A stretch of DNA of 64,000 nucleotides, from the NCBI RefSeq assembly GCF_019024325.1, contig NZ_JAFNJS010000004.1:434001-498000 (forward strand), read 5' to 3'. The notes under the pieces are model-generated. The model searched no databases, was not told the origin of the DNA, and worked only from the letters and a program-made list of their open reading frames with translations. Origin of the DNA: Falsiroseomonas tokyonensis (GTDB lineage: Bacteria; Pseudomonadota; Alphaproteobacteria; Acetobacterales; Acetobacteraceae). Position numbers and translations under genes: made by a program. Below, in pieces: positions 8,905 through 19,470 of the stretch (the first letter of the stretch is position 1; every line of letters begins with the position of its first letter).

Positions 8905-9870
8905 TCAGTCCAGCTTCACGCCCGCGGTCTGCACCACCTGGCGCCACTTCGCGGTCTCGCTGGCGATGAAGCCGGCGAAGTCGCGGCGATTCAGGAAGGT
9001 CGGCGTGAAGGCCTGCTCGGCCAGCCGCGCCTGGAAATCGGGCTGGGCCAGCACCTTCTCCACCTCCGCCTCGATCCGGGCGGCCTGGGCGTCGGGCAGG
9101 CCCTTGGGGCCCAGCAGGCTGATCCAGCCCACCGATTCATAGCCCTCCACCCCCTGCTCATGGATCGTGGGCACGTCCGGGAAGAAGGGCGAGCGGGTGC
9201 GGGAGGTGACGCCGATCGCCCGCACCCGGCCGTCCCGCACCATGGCGGTGAGTGCCGAGAGCGTATCCGACAGGAAGGGCACCTGCCCCGCCACCAGGTC
9301 CGTGATGGCGGGGCCCGATCCGCGATAGGGCACATGGGTCAGCTGCGTGCCCGTCATCGCCGCGAACATCTCGACATTCAGGTGCTGCGTCGTTCCGTTG
9401 CCGGAGGAGGCATAGAAGATGCCCCCCGGATTCGCCTTGGCGCGCGCGATCAGCTCCGGGATGGTCCGCACGGGGAAATCGACGTTCACCACGAAAAGCT
9501 GCGGCACGCTGGCGATCAGGCAGATCGGCGTCATGTCCCGCTGCGGGTCGTAGGGCAGCGTGGGGTAGAGGCTGGGCGCGATGGTGGTGGGGCCGCTGCC
9601 GCCCATCACGATGGTCAGCCCATCCGGCGCCGCCTTGGCCGCGTAGTCCATGCCCAGCGTGCCGCCGGCGCCGGGGCGGTTCTCCACCACCACCGGCTGG
9701 CCCAGCGGGCCGGTCAGGCGCTCCGCCAGCATGCGCATCAGCAGGTCGGAGCCCTGGCCGGGCGGGAAGGGCATGATGATCCGCAAGGGGCGACCCTGGG
9801 CCGCGGCGGGGGCGGAAGCCAGGGGGGCAGCGGCCAGGCCGGCGATCAGTTCTCGGCGGGATAGGCGCAT
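8905..9870 (-). CDS. tripartite tricarboxylate transporter substrate receptor (Bug family)
   Basis: A 321-residue periplasmic binding protein. A Tat-type leader (SRRELIAG, then AAAQG cleavage region) is followed by the Bug signatures RIIMPFPPGQGSD, VVENRPGAGGTLG and HVPYRGSGPA. Bug proteins deliver carboxylates or related anions to TctA/TctB permeases. No permease genes are nearby, so this is an orphan receptor, common in betaproteobacteria and Acetobacteraceae. The ATG at 9870 places the twin arginines near the N-terminus; an in-frame ATG at 9897 is possible and neither has a strong ribosome site. It may serve the downstream oxygenase-hydrolase pair, though a 352-base gap intervenes. Confidence 0.9.
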   Translation of the reverse strand: MRLSRRELIAGLAAAPLASAPAAAQGRPLRIIMPFPPGQGSDLLMRMLAERLTGPLGQPVVVENRPGAGGTLGMDYAAKAAPDGLTIVMGGSGPTTIAPSLYPTLPYDPQRDMTPICLIASVPQLFVVNVDFPVRTIPELIARAKANPGGIFYASSGNGTTQHLNVEMFAAMTGTQLTHVPYRGSGPAITDLVAGQVPFLSDTLSALTAMVRDGRVRAIGVTSRTRSPFFPDVPTIHEQGVEGYESVGWISLLGPKGLPDAQAARIEAEVEKVLAQPDFQARLAEQAFTPTFLNRRDFAGFIASETAKWRQVVQTAGVKLD

Positions 9871-9977
9871 GGGGGGTTTGGTCCGAAGGCGTTGCATGGC
9901 AGTAGCATGGGATAACCCGGCGCCAGGGTGAAGCTTCGCGCAGAGCCCCCCGGCGCCGCAGATGGAGGTCGCCGCCC

Positions 9978-10925
9978 ATGCCCGATGCCGTTTCTGCTCC
10001 CTCCGGCCCCGTTCTGCCCATCGGCTTGGCAGATGCCGCCGGCCGCAACCGCCGGTTGCGCCAGTTGCTGGCCGGGCCGGAGCTGCTGCTGGCCCCTGGC
10101 GCCTTCGATTGCGTCACGGCCCGGCTGGTCGATGCCTCCGGCTTCAAGGCGCTGTACATCACCGGCGCCGGCATCTCGATGAGCGCGCTCGGCGCGCCGG
10201 ATGTCGCGGCCCTGTCCTTCGGCGAGATCATCGACCGCATCCGCCGCATCTGCGACGTGGTCTCCATCCCCGTCATCGCCGATGGCGATACCGGCTATGG
10301 CGGGCCGCTGAACGTCATCCGCACGGTGCGGGAATATGAGCGTGCCGGCGTCTCCGCCATCCAGATCGAGGACCAGGAATGGCCGAAGAAGTGCGGCCAT
10401 GAGCCGGGCCGCAAGCTGGTCTCCACCACCGATATGCAGATGCGCATCCGCGCGGCGGTCGAAGCCAGGCGGGACCCGGACTTCGTGGTGATCGCCCGCA
10501 CCGATGCCCGCGCCGGCGAGGGCCTGGCCGCCGCCATCGGCCGCGCCCGCGCCTACCGGGAGGCCGGGGCCGATGTGATCTTCGTCGAAAGCCCGCAGAG
10601 CGAGGCGGAGCTGGAGGATGTCGGCCGCGCCTTCCCCGAGGTGCCGCTGCTGGCCAATATGGTGGAGGGCGGCAAGACGCCGATCCTGCCGGCGGAACGG
10701 CTGCAGGAACTGGGTTTTCGGCTCGCGATCTACCCGAATGCCATGACCCGGCTGATCGCCAAGGCGGGGATGGAGATGCTGGCCTCGCTGAAGGAGACCG
10801 GCTCGACCAATGCCGTGGCGGGCAGCATGTACAGCCACGGCAAGCTCTGGGAGCTTTTTGACAATGCCACCTGGCGGGCGCTGGAGGATCGCTACCTGCG
10901 GGTGGAGACGCCGGCGAAGGGGTGA
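9978..10925 (+). CDS. isocitrate lyase/PEP mutase superfamily enzyme
   Basis: A 315-residue TIM-barrel enzyme of the group containing methylisocitrate lyase, oxaloacetate decarboxylase and carboxyphosphonoenolpyruvate mutase. Recognised parts are YITGAGISMS, the Mg-binding loop DGDTGYG (102-108), QIEDQ (about 129-133) and the catalytic-loop KKCGH with Cys139, which points to C-C lyase rather than P-C mutase activity. GGAGG lies about 9 bases before the ATG. It stands alone, divergent from the Bug receptor and convergent with chorismate mutase. A 2,3-disubstituted malate or oxaloacetate-type substrate is possible, but not determined. Confidence 0.88.
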   Translation: MPDAVSAPSGPVLPIGLADAAGRNRRLRQLLAGPELLLAPGAFDCVTARLVDASGFKALYITGAGISMSALGAPDVAALSFGEIIDRIRRICDVVSIPVIADGDTGYGGPLNVIRTVREYERAGVSAIQIEDQEWPKKCGHEPGRKLVSTTDMQMRIRAAVEARRDPDFVVIARTDARAGEGLAAAIGRARAYREAGADVIFVESPQSEAELEDVGRAFPEVPLLANMVEGGKTPILPAERLQELGFRLAIYPNAMTRLIAKAGMEMLASLKETGSTNAVAGSMYSHGKLWELFDNATWRALEDRYLRVETPAKG

Positions 10926-11056
10926 CCTGCGCCGGTCACGACGCAACCTGCGGCCGGCATCTCGCCGGCCGAGCGGCCGAATGGCCGCCGCCGCTTATGC
11001 GGCGAAGCCAAGCCGCGCGGAGCGCGGCGCCTGGCGTTTGAAGGTCGGCAAAGACT

Positions 11057-11368
11057 CTACCCCTTCTCGGCGATGATCCGGTGCTGGCGGACGACCTCCG
11101 CCATCACCCGGCGGATGAACTCCTCGGCAAAATCCTCATCCAGGCCGGCGCGGGCGGCGGTCTCCCGCAGGCGGGCGACCTTCGCCTCCTCCCGCGCCAC
11201 GTCCACCGCGTCCAGCCGGTGCCGGGCCTTGAGCTGGCCCACTTCCCGCGTCACCCGGAAACGTTCCGCCAGCATGGCGATCAAGGCCGTGTCGATATTG
11301 TCCAGGCTGGTGCGCAGTCGCCAGAGGTCCTCCGGGGCGGCCGGCTTGGCCGCGGTGTCGTTGGGCAT
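11057..11368 (-). CDS. chorismate mutase, AroQ (type II) family
   Basis: A 103-residue all-helical chorismate mutase converting chorismate to prephenate for Phe/Tyr synthesis. Conserved elements are LRTSLDNIDTALIAMLAERF in the first helix, VGQLKAR (active-site Lys), DVAREEAKVARLRE (active-site Arg-Glu pair) and the C-terminal FAEEFIRRVMAEVVRQH helix. It is monofunctional, with no fused prephenate dehydratase. It is transcribed in the same direction as phosphoglucomutase, whose gene lies upstream with a 77-base gap. Confidence 0.9.
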   Translation of the reverse strand: MPNDTAAKPAAPEDLWRLRTSLDNIDTALIAMLAERFRVTREVGQLKARHRLDAVDVAREEAKVARLRETAARAGLDEDFAEEFIRRVMAEVVRQHRIIAEKG

Positions 11369-11445
11369 GGGTCTGCCGCCTTCTCGCCTGGATGTCGCGC
11401 CCCAGCCCTAGCAGAAGGCGGCCGGCCAGGGGAAGCCAAGCGGGG

Positions 11446-13107
<1,662 letters not shown>

Positions 13108-13138
13108 TCACCCTGCGGCTTCGCCGGCGGCAAGACCC

Positions 13139-15145
13139 CTACGCTTCGGCGAGCCCCCGGTTGCGAAGCAGCGCCTGCACGGAAGGCGGGCGGCCGCGGA
13201 AATCGACGTAGAGTTCCATTGGGTCGCGCGTGTCACCGGCCTGATAGATGGCCTTGAGCTTCGCCGCCAGCGCCGGGTCGAAGGGATCGCCGGCTTCCTC
13301 GAAGGCTTCGAAGGCATCGGCATCCAGCACCTCCGCCCACATATAGGCGTAGTAGCCCGCCGCGTAGCCGCCGCCGGCAAAGAGGTGCTGGAAATGCGCG
13401 GGGCGATGGCGCAGGCCGATCGCCTCCGGCATGCCGATCTCGCCCAGAAATTCTTCCTCGAACTGCAACACGTCGAGCGCCTGCGGGTCGGGATGCGTGT
13501 GCAGCGCCAGGTCGATGAGCGCGGAGGAGACGAATTCCACGCTGGCAAAACCCTGCCCATCCTGGCGTGCCGCGAGCAGCCGGCGCAGCAGATCCTCCGG
13601 CAGCGGCTCACCGGTCTCGTGGTGGCGGGCGTGGCTGCGCAAAATCTCGGGCACTTCCAGCCAATGCTCCAGCACCTGGCTCGGGAACTCAACGAAATCC
13701 GCCAGCACGGCGGTGCCGGATTGGGACGGGTGATGCGCGGTGGAGAGCAGGCCGTGCAACGCATGGCCGAATTCATGGAACAGGGTCCGCGCCTCGTCGA
13801 AGGACAGCAGCGCGGGCGTGGATTTCGCGATGTTGTTGTTGTTCACCACGATCGGCGTCACCGGGCCATCCAGCCCATGCCCCACGCGATAGCTGCTCAT
13901 CCAGGCGCCGGATCGCTTGCCCGCGCGCGCAAAACTGTCGAGCAGGAAGACGCCGCGATGCGCGCCGGCCTCGTCCTGCATGTCGAAGGCGCGGACATCC
14001 GGGTGATAGACGGGAATGTCCGGCCGCTCGACGAAGCGCACGCCGAACAGGCGCCGCGCCGTATCGAAGACGGCGGCCAGCATGCCGTCCAGCGGGAAAT
14101 AGGGTTTTGTCAGGCTCTCATCGATGTCGTGCCGCGCGCGGCGCGCGATCTCGGCATAGTGGCGCCAGTCCCAGGCCTCGATGGGATGGCCGGCCAGCGC
14201 CTCCAGCTCCGCCCGTTCCACCGCCGCGCGACGCTTAGCGGGGGCCCAGACCTGGTGCAGCAGGTCCGAGGCCGCGTCGGCGTCGCGCGCCATATTGTCG
14301 GCCAGCCGCCAGGCCGCGAAGTCCGCGTGGCCCAGCAGCCGGGCGCGTTCGGCGCGCAGCGCCAGGATGTCCTTGATCAGCACCGTGTTGTCGCGTGCGC
14401 CAAGGCCCCGCGCCACCCAGGCGCGCCAGGCCACCTCGCGCAGGTCGCGCCGCGTCGAGAACACCAGGAAGGGCTCGATGGAGGAGCGGGACAGGGTGAT
14501 GACCCAGCCCTCCACCCCGCGCTCCCGCGCGGATTCCCGCGCCGCGTCGCGGGCGAAGTCCGGCAGCCCTTCGAGGTCGGCCTCGGACAGTACCAGCTGC
14601 CATTCGTTCTCGTCCGCCAGCACGTTCTGGCCGAATTGCGTGTGCAACACGGCGAGCCGCGTGGAGATCGCCGCCATCCGCTCCCGCCCCGCCGCATCCA
14701 GCGCCGCGCCGCTGCGCACCAGCCCGGCATGCAGCCGCAGCAGCAGCCGGTCCTGGGCTGCATCCAGGCCGAGGCTTTCGCGGCGCTGCAACAACGCGGA
14801 AATGCGTGCGAAGAGCGCCGGGTTCAGCACGATATCCGCGCGATGGCGGGCGAGCCGCGGCGCGTAGTCCCGCTCGATCGCCTGGTAGGCGTCGGTCGCC
14901 TGGCTGGAGACCAGGTTGAAGAAGACGCTGCGCACCCGGTCCAGCGTCCGCCCGCTGCGCTCCAGCGCCTCCACCGTATTGGCGAAGGTTTCAGGCGCCG
15001 GATCGCCGGCGATGGCGGCGATCTCGTCAAGCTGCTCGGCCATGCCCTGGTCGAAGGCGGGCCCGAAATGCTCGGGCCGGATCAGGTCGAAGGGGGGCAC
15101 GCCGAAGGGCGTGGTCCAGGGGGCGAGCAGCGGATTTTCGGTCAT
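13139..15145 (-). CDS. M3-family metallopeptidase (oligopeptidase A / Dcp-like)
   Basis: A 668-residue cytoplasmic zinc oligopeptidase that degrades short peptides, including signal-peptide fragments. The thermolysin-like zinc motif is HEFGHALHG near residue 455, with the third ligand expected in the helix about 25 residues downstream (FVEFPSQVLEHW). The N-terminus has FDLIRPEHFGPAFDQGM, typical of the PrlC/Dcp branch. No signal peptide is seen. Length is normal for oligopeptidase A (about 680). Expression is probably monocistronic or continues into pgm, 58 bases away. Confidence 0.93.
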   Translation of the reverse strand: MTENPLLAPWTTPFGVPPFDLIRPEHFGPAFDQGMAEQLDEIAAIAGDPAPETFANTVEALERSGRTLDRVRSVFFNLVSSQATDAYQAIERDYAPRLARHRADIVLNPALFARISALLQRRESLGLDAAQDRLLLRLHAGLVRSGAALDAAGRERMAAISTRLAVLHTQFGQNVLADENEWQLVLSEADLEGLPDFARDAARESARERGVEGWVITLSRSSIEPFLVFSTRRDLREVAWRAWVARGLGARDNTVLIKDILALRAERARLLGHADFAAWRLADNMARDADAASDLLHQVWAPAKRRAAVERAELEALAGHPIEAWDWRHYAEIARRARHDIDESLTKPYFPLDGMLAAVFDTARRLFGVRFVERPDIPVYHPDVRAFDMQDEAGAHRGVFLLDSFARAGKRSGAWMSSYRVGHGLDGPVTPIVVNNNNIAKSTPALLSFDEARTLFHEFGHALHGLLSTAHHPSQSGTAVLADFVEFPSQVLEHWLEVPEILRSHARHHETGEPLPEDLLRRLLAARQDGQGFASVEFVSSALIDLALHTHPDPQALDVLQFEEEFLGEIGMPEAIGLRHRPAHFQHLFAGGGYAAGYYAYMWAEVLDADAFEAFEEAGDPFDPALAAKLKAIYQAGDTRDPMELYVDFRGRPPSVQALLRNRGLAEA

Positions 15146-15189
15146 GCCGCCAAATTAGCAGGGCGCGGACAGGGCGGCCAAGCGGCGCG

Positions 15190-16173
15190 TCAGTTCGCCG
15201 CCTCCGCCGCCTCCAGCAACGGCTTCCAGCGGGCGATCTCGGACCGCCAGAAGGCCTGCGCAGCGGCCGGCGCGGTGCGTTCCCCGCTGGCGGGCTCGCT
15301 GCCCAGCTCGGCCAGGCGGCGGCCGACATTCTCGTCCCGCAGCGCCGCCAGCAAAGCGCGGTTCAGCCGTTCCACCACCGGGCCCGGCGTGCCGGCGGGG
15401 GCGAAGAGCATGTTCCAGCCGGACATGCTCATCGCCGGCAGGCCGGCCTCCGCCGTGGTCGGCACCTCCGGCAGCGCGGCGGCGCGGGTCGGGGTGCTGA
15501 TTGCATAGGCACGGATCGTGCCGCCGCGTATCTGCTGCGCATTATTCGTGGTCTGGTCGCAGCCCATGTCGAGCGTGCCGGCCATCAGGTCGTTCATCAC
15601 CAGCGCATTGCCGCGATAGGGCACCAGCGTCACCGGCGCGCCGATCGCCGAAATCAACAGCAGGCTGCACAGATGGCTGGTGGAGCCGATGCCCGCATTG
15701 CCCAGGTTCATCCGGCGCCCGTCCCGGCGAACCGCGGCCACGAATTCGGCCAGGTTGGCGGCGGGAAAATCGCGCCGCGCGATGATCGCCATCGGCACCT
15801 CGTTCACCAGGCCGATCGCCTCGAGCGCCTGCGGATCGAAGCTGAGGTTGCGCAGCAGGGTCGGGATCGTGGCCTGCGCCAGGCTGCCGAACAGGATCGT
15901 GTGCCCATCCGGCCGCGCCGCCGCGACGCGGCCCTGCCCGATCGACCCGCCGGCGCCCGAGGCATTCTCCACCACCACGGACTGGCCGAGATCCGCGCCG
16001 AGCGCGGGCGCGATCAGCCGCGCCACGACATCCGCCGGCCCGCCGGGCGCGAAGCCCACCACCATGGTGATGGGGCGCGCCGGAAAGCTCTGGGCACTGC
16101 CCTGGGCGACGGCATCCCCGGCAAGGACGGCCATGATTCCGCAGACCAGGCCGCGCTGCAGCAGCTTGAACAT
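15190..16173 (-). CDS. second Bug-family tripartite transporter receptor
   Basis: A 327-residue periplasmic receptor. A Sec-type leader (MFKLLQRGLVCGIMAVLAG, cleavage near AVAQG) precedes FPARPITMVVGFAPGGPADV, VVENASGAGGSIG and LVPYRGNALVM, the usual Bug blocks. The ATG at 16173 is chosen because GGGAG lies 7 bases upstream, although the frame is open further back. No TctA/TctB permease is nearby. It is divergent from the 2-hydroxyacid dehydrogenase with 129 bases between them, a possible shared regulatory region and a hint that a hydroxy or keto acid may be the ligand. Confidence 0.9.
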   Translation of the reverse strand: MFKLLQRGLVCGIMAVLAGDAVAQGSAQSFPARPITMVVGFAPGGPADVVARLIAPALGADLGQSVVVENASGAGGSIGQGRVAAARPDGHTILFGSLAQATIPTLLRNLSFDPQALEAIGLVNEVPMAIIARRDFPAANLAEFVAAVRRDGRRMNLGNAGIGSTSHLCSLLLISAIGAPVTLVPYRGNALVMNDLMAGTLDMGCDQTTNNAQQIRGGTIRAYAISTPTRAAALPEVPTTAEAGLPAMSMSGWNMLFAPAGTPGPVVERLNRALLAALRDENVGRRLAELGSEPASGERTAPAAAQAFWRSEIARWKPLLEAAEAAN

Positions 16174-16302
16174 GATTTCGCTCCCGTTCGTTACGGGCAG
16201 GCTGGCAGCTTCGGCGCGGGCTGCAAAGCGGTATCGGCGCGGCCGTTGCGCCAGGCTGGCACGGCGCGCATCCTCGGCCGCGCCACCACCGGGCTGAGGC
16301 AG

Positions 16303-17247
16303 ATGCGCATCGCGGTCATCAACGACTATCACGGCCTCGCTCAGCAGGCGGTGGATTGGCAGGATCTCGCGGCCGCGCATGTGCTGGACTTCCACGGCCG
16401 CGTCGCCGATGCCGATGCCGCCGCGCTGCTCGCCGAGGCCGAGATCATCGTCACGGCACGCGAGGAAACCCGCTTCGACGCCGCGCTGCTCGCCCGGCTG
16501 CCGCGGCTCAAGCTGCTGGTCACGCATGGCATGAGCAATGCCGCGCTGGACCTGCCGGCACTGGCCGCCCGCGGCGTCACGGTGTGCGGCACCGCGCTGG
16601 GTTATCCGATGGCAACGGTGGAGCTCGCCTGGGGGCTGGTGCTCGGCCTGGTCAAGCACATCGCCGCGGAGGATCGCACGATCCGCGAAGGCGGCTGGGG
16701 CGCCGCGCTAGGGCGCGGACTCACCGGGCGGCGGCTGGGACTGTTGGGCCTCGGCCAACTCGGCGAAGGCATGGCGCGCGTCGGCCTCGCCTTCGGCATG
16801 CAGGTCGTGGCCTGGAGCGAGAACCTCACCGCCGAACGCTGCGCCGCCTGCGGCGTGCAGCTTGTGGGCCGGGAGGCGCTGTTCGGCGCCTCCGACGTCA
16901 TCAGCATCCATATGCGGATGTCACCGCGCACGCGCGGCCTGGTGGGCGCCGCGGAGATCGCGGCCATGCGGCCGGATGCGCTGCTGATCAACACCTCCCG
17001 CGGCCCGATCGTGGAGGAGGCGGCGCTGGTCGCGGCCCTGCGCGAGGGCCGCATCGGCGGCGCCGGCCTCGACGTCTTTTCGCAGGAACCCCTGCCCGCG
17101 GACCATCCGCTGCGCAGCCTGCCGAACACGCTGCTGACCTCCCATATCGGCGGCCGCACGCAGGAGAATTTTCGGGTGCGCTATCGCGAGAGCCACGAGG
17201 CCGTCGCGGCCTGGCTCGCCGGCCGGCCCGTGCGGGTGCTCAGCTAA
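16303..17247 (+). CDS. D-isomer-specific 2-hydroxyacid dehydrogenase
   Basis: A 314-residue NAD(P)-dependent dehydrogenase interconverting 2-keto and D-2-hydroxy acids. The Rossmann motif GLLGLGQLGEGMA is near residue 145. The catalytic Arg lies in LLINTSRGPIVEE, the Glu in the following strand-helix region (GLDVFSQEPLP), and the His in LTSHIGGRTQEN. The N-terminal substrate domain starts with RIAVINDYHG, as in Acetobacteraceae/Burkholderia proteins of this subgroup. Its TAA stop overlaps the stop of the convergent ATPase gene (17244-17247). Exact substrate unknown. Confidence 0.92.
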   Translation: MRIAVINDYHGLAQQAVDWQDLAAAHVLDFHGRVADADAAALLAEAEIIVTAREETRFDAALLARLPRLKLLVTHGMSNAALDLPALAARGVTVCGTALGYPMATVELAWGLVLGLVKHIAAEDRTIREGGWGAALGRGLTGRRLGLLGLGQLGEGMARVGLAFGMQVVAWSENLTAERCAACGVQLVGREALFGASDVISIHMRMSPRTRGLVGAAEIAAMRPDALLINTSRGPIVEEAALVAALREGRIGGAGLDVFSQEPLPADHPLRSLPNTLLTSHIGGRTQENFRVRYRESHEAVAAWLAGRPVRVLS

Positions 17248-18746
17248 GCCGCCGCGGTCACGGTCTCCTCGGGCCCGTTCGGGTCGCCAGGCACCGTCTC
17301 CCAGGCGAGGCCCACCAGCACCACGCTGCGCCGGCCGCCGCGTTCCGCCCGCACCACGAGCGTGCCCTGCTCCTCCAGATAGGCCAGCAGCCGCCGCGCC
17401 CGGCCGAGGGAGCGGCTGCCATAGGCGCGCGCCAGGGTGGCGTCCGAGGGACAGGGCTGGCGTTCCAGCGCGGCGCGGGCCAGCAGCAGGAAGACGCCCT
17501 GCACGTCATCCGGCAGCGCCTCCGCCCGCGCCACGGCCTGCGCCCATTCGCTGCCCTCCGCGGCCTCCGCCCCAATGCCCGCGCGCGCCGTGGTCAGCAG
17601 GCGGCGGAAGGCGGGGATATCGATGGCGGGGCCGGCCACCTCCTCGATCCGGCAGCGGACCAGGAAGTCCTGATAGAGCACGCTGGCCGGCCGGAAGGGC
17701 GCATCCGGCTCCGCCAGGATTTTTGCCAATACGCCCGCGATCTTGCGGCGGTGCTCCGCCTTTTCCTCGGGCGTCGGCGGGGCAACGGGTTCGGCCGCCG
17801 GCAGGACGGGTCGGTGCTGGGCGAGCTGGGTCAGCAGGTCGGGCGCGGTGGCGCGCGGCAGGCGGCGCGGCGGGCGCGGCGCCTCTGGCTCCGGCGCCGC
17901 CAAAATCAGCTCCCGCGCCTCGGCCGCGCTGGCCTGGCTCGGCGGCGGCACCAGCTTCGGCCCGGCGCTGCGCGAGCCGGTCTCCACCACGCCGACCCGC
18001 ACCCGCAGCGGGCGGCGGGACACGGCCGGGCCGAGCGCCATGAAATGCCCGCGCTCCAGGTCCCGGAACATCTCCGCCTGGCGCCGCTCCATCCCCAGCA
18101 GGTCCGCGGCGCGGGCCATGTCGATATCGAGGAAGGTGCGGCCCATCATGAAGTTGGAGGCTTCGGCCGCCACGTTCTTGGCCAGCTTGGCCAGGCGCTG
18201 GGTGGCGATGACGCCCGCCAGGCCGCGCTTGCGGCCACGGCACATCAGGTTGGTCATGGCGCCGAGCGCCGCGCGCCGCGCCTCGTCCGAGGTCTCGCTG
18301 GCCGCCGCCGGGGCAAACAGCTGCGCCTCGTCCACCACCACCATCACCGGGTTCCAGGCATCCCGGTCCACGTCGAACAGCCCGCCCAGGAAGGCGGCCG
18401 CCAGGCGAAGCTGCTGCTCCACCTCGACATTCTCCAGGTTCAGCACGACGGAGACGCGATGCCGCCGCACCCGCTCCGCCACCTGCTGCAGGGCGGTATC
18501 GGCGTAGTCGGCCGCATCCACCACCAGATGCCCGAACCGGTCGGCGAGGGAGGTGAAATCCCCCTCAGGGTCTACGACCACCTGCTGCACCCAGGGGGCG
18601 GATTGCTCCAGCAGGCGGCGCAGCAGATGCGACTTGCCGGAGCCGGAATTGCCCTGGACCAGCAGGCGGGTGGACAGCAGTTCCTCAAGATCGAATTCGG
18701 CGGGGGTGCCGGAGGCGCTCAGGCCGATATCGATGGCGATCGTCAT
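17244..18746 (-). CDS. HerA/DUF87-like P-loop ATPase
   Basis: A 500-residue ATPase related to the HerA-FtsK helicase/translocase group. Walker A is GNSGSGKS (32-39), Walker B VMVVVDEAQ with Asp139-Glu140, and RGRKRGLAGVIATQRLAKLAK fits the sensor region of HerA proteins. An Ala/Pro-rich linker (about 265-320) leads to a C-terminal helical region that may be winged-helix (LLAYLEEQGTLVVRAERG). HerA normally pairs with the nuclease NurA; no nuclease gene is adjacent, so the role (DNA transaction or other) is open. It ends four bases into the convergent dehydrogenase gene. Confidence 0.8.
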   Translation of the reverse strand: MTIAIDIGLSASGTPAEFDLEELLSTRLLVQGNSGSGKSHLLRRLLEQSAPWVQQVVVDPEGDFTSLADRFGHLVVDAADYADTALQQVAERVRRHRVSVVLNLENVEVEQQLRLAAAFLGGLFDVDRDAWNPVMVVVDEAQLFAPAAASETSDEARRAALGAMTNLMCRGRKRGLAGVIATQRLAKLAKNVAAEASNFMMGRTFLDIDMARAADLLGMERRQAEMFRDLERGHFMALGPAVSRRPLRVRVGVVETGSRSAGPKLVPPPSQASAAEARELILAAPEPEAPRPPRRLPRATAPDLLTQLAQHRPVLPAAEPVAPPTPEEKAEHRRKIAGVLAKILAEPDAPFRPASVLYQDFLVRCRIEEVAGPAIDIPAFRRLLTTARAGIGAEAAEGSEWAQAVARAEALPDDVQGVFLLLARAALERQPCPSDATLARAYGSRSLGRARRLLAYLEEQGTLVVRAERGGRRSVVLVGLAWETVPGDPNGPEETVTAAA

Positions 18747-18850
18747 CCAGGACTCCAGGGGCGCGCGAGGCTGAGTAGCCGCAACCGGCCCCGCCCGGAA
18801 GCGAGTCGCGCCAGGCCCTTGATTCGACAGGCGGCGCCGCCGAATCGGCT

Positions 18851-19306
18851 TCAGCCCTGCGGCTGCTTCTCACCGGCTACCAGCACGAAGAGCGCAAGCC
18901 CCAGCAGGGCCATGTCCTGCAGCAGGGTCATGCCGTCCGGCGGCCGCGCCAGGAAGACGCCGAAGCGGCCGCAATTGACCAGTTCCAACCCGCGCAGCAG
19001 GACCGTCCCCACCGCCGTGCCGCAGCCCAGCAGCAGCAGCCCGGCCGCCAGCGCCGCGGCGCGCCGCCGGGTCGGCAGCACCAGCCCGAGGGCGATCGCC
19101 CATTCCACCAGCACCACCGCCACCGCCAGCGGCCAGAGCAGGGGCGCGGGCAGAAGCCGGTAGGTGTCGAGAATGGCGGTGAAGCCCGGCAGGTCGACCA
19201 GCTTGGCCAGGCCGGCTGCCAGGAAGACCGCGGCCAGGAACCAGGCGGGCGGCCAGGCCCAGTCGCCACCGGCCGAGGGCGGCGGCGGTCGCTCAAGCAA
19301 GGGCAT
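18851..19306 (-). CDS. MauE/DoxX-like membrane protein
   Basis: A ~151-residue integral membrane protein with four hydrophobic segments, beginning AWFLAAVFLAAGLAKLVDLPGF, a pattern shared by MauE and DoxX families. MauE-type proteins take part in thiol/disulfide or methylamine dehydrogenase maturation; only one cysteine in a conserved-looking NCGRFG context is present, with a second in LLGCG. The ATG at 19306 is preferred because it leaves a short N-terminus before helix 1; an ATG at 19327 and longer starts are possible. Neighbours (DhaKL upstream, ATPase downstream) do not explain its job. Confidence 0.7.
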   Translation of the reverse strand: MPLLERPPPPSAGGDWAWPPAWFLAAVFLAAGLAKLVDLPGFTAILDTYRLLPAPLLWPLAVAVVLVEWAIALGLVLPTRRRAAALAAGLLLLGCGTAVGTVLLRGLELVNCGRFGVFLARPPDGMTLLQDMALLGLALFVLVAGEKQPQG

Positions 19307-19470
19307 ACCGCCAGGCCGCAACGGCATCCTGCACGAAATCGTCCCAGACACGTCCAGCCAGGTCAGCCGGCATCCTATCGTTCTCCGCAAATCCGAAGCG
19401 CTACGGAGCAGCGGATGCAGCGGATGCAGCCTTATGGAGAAAATCCGTCGCCGTTTCATCAATTCGGCAG

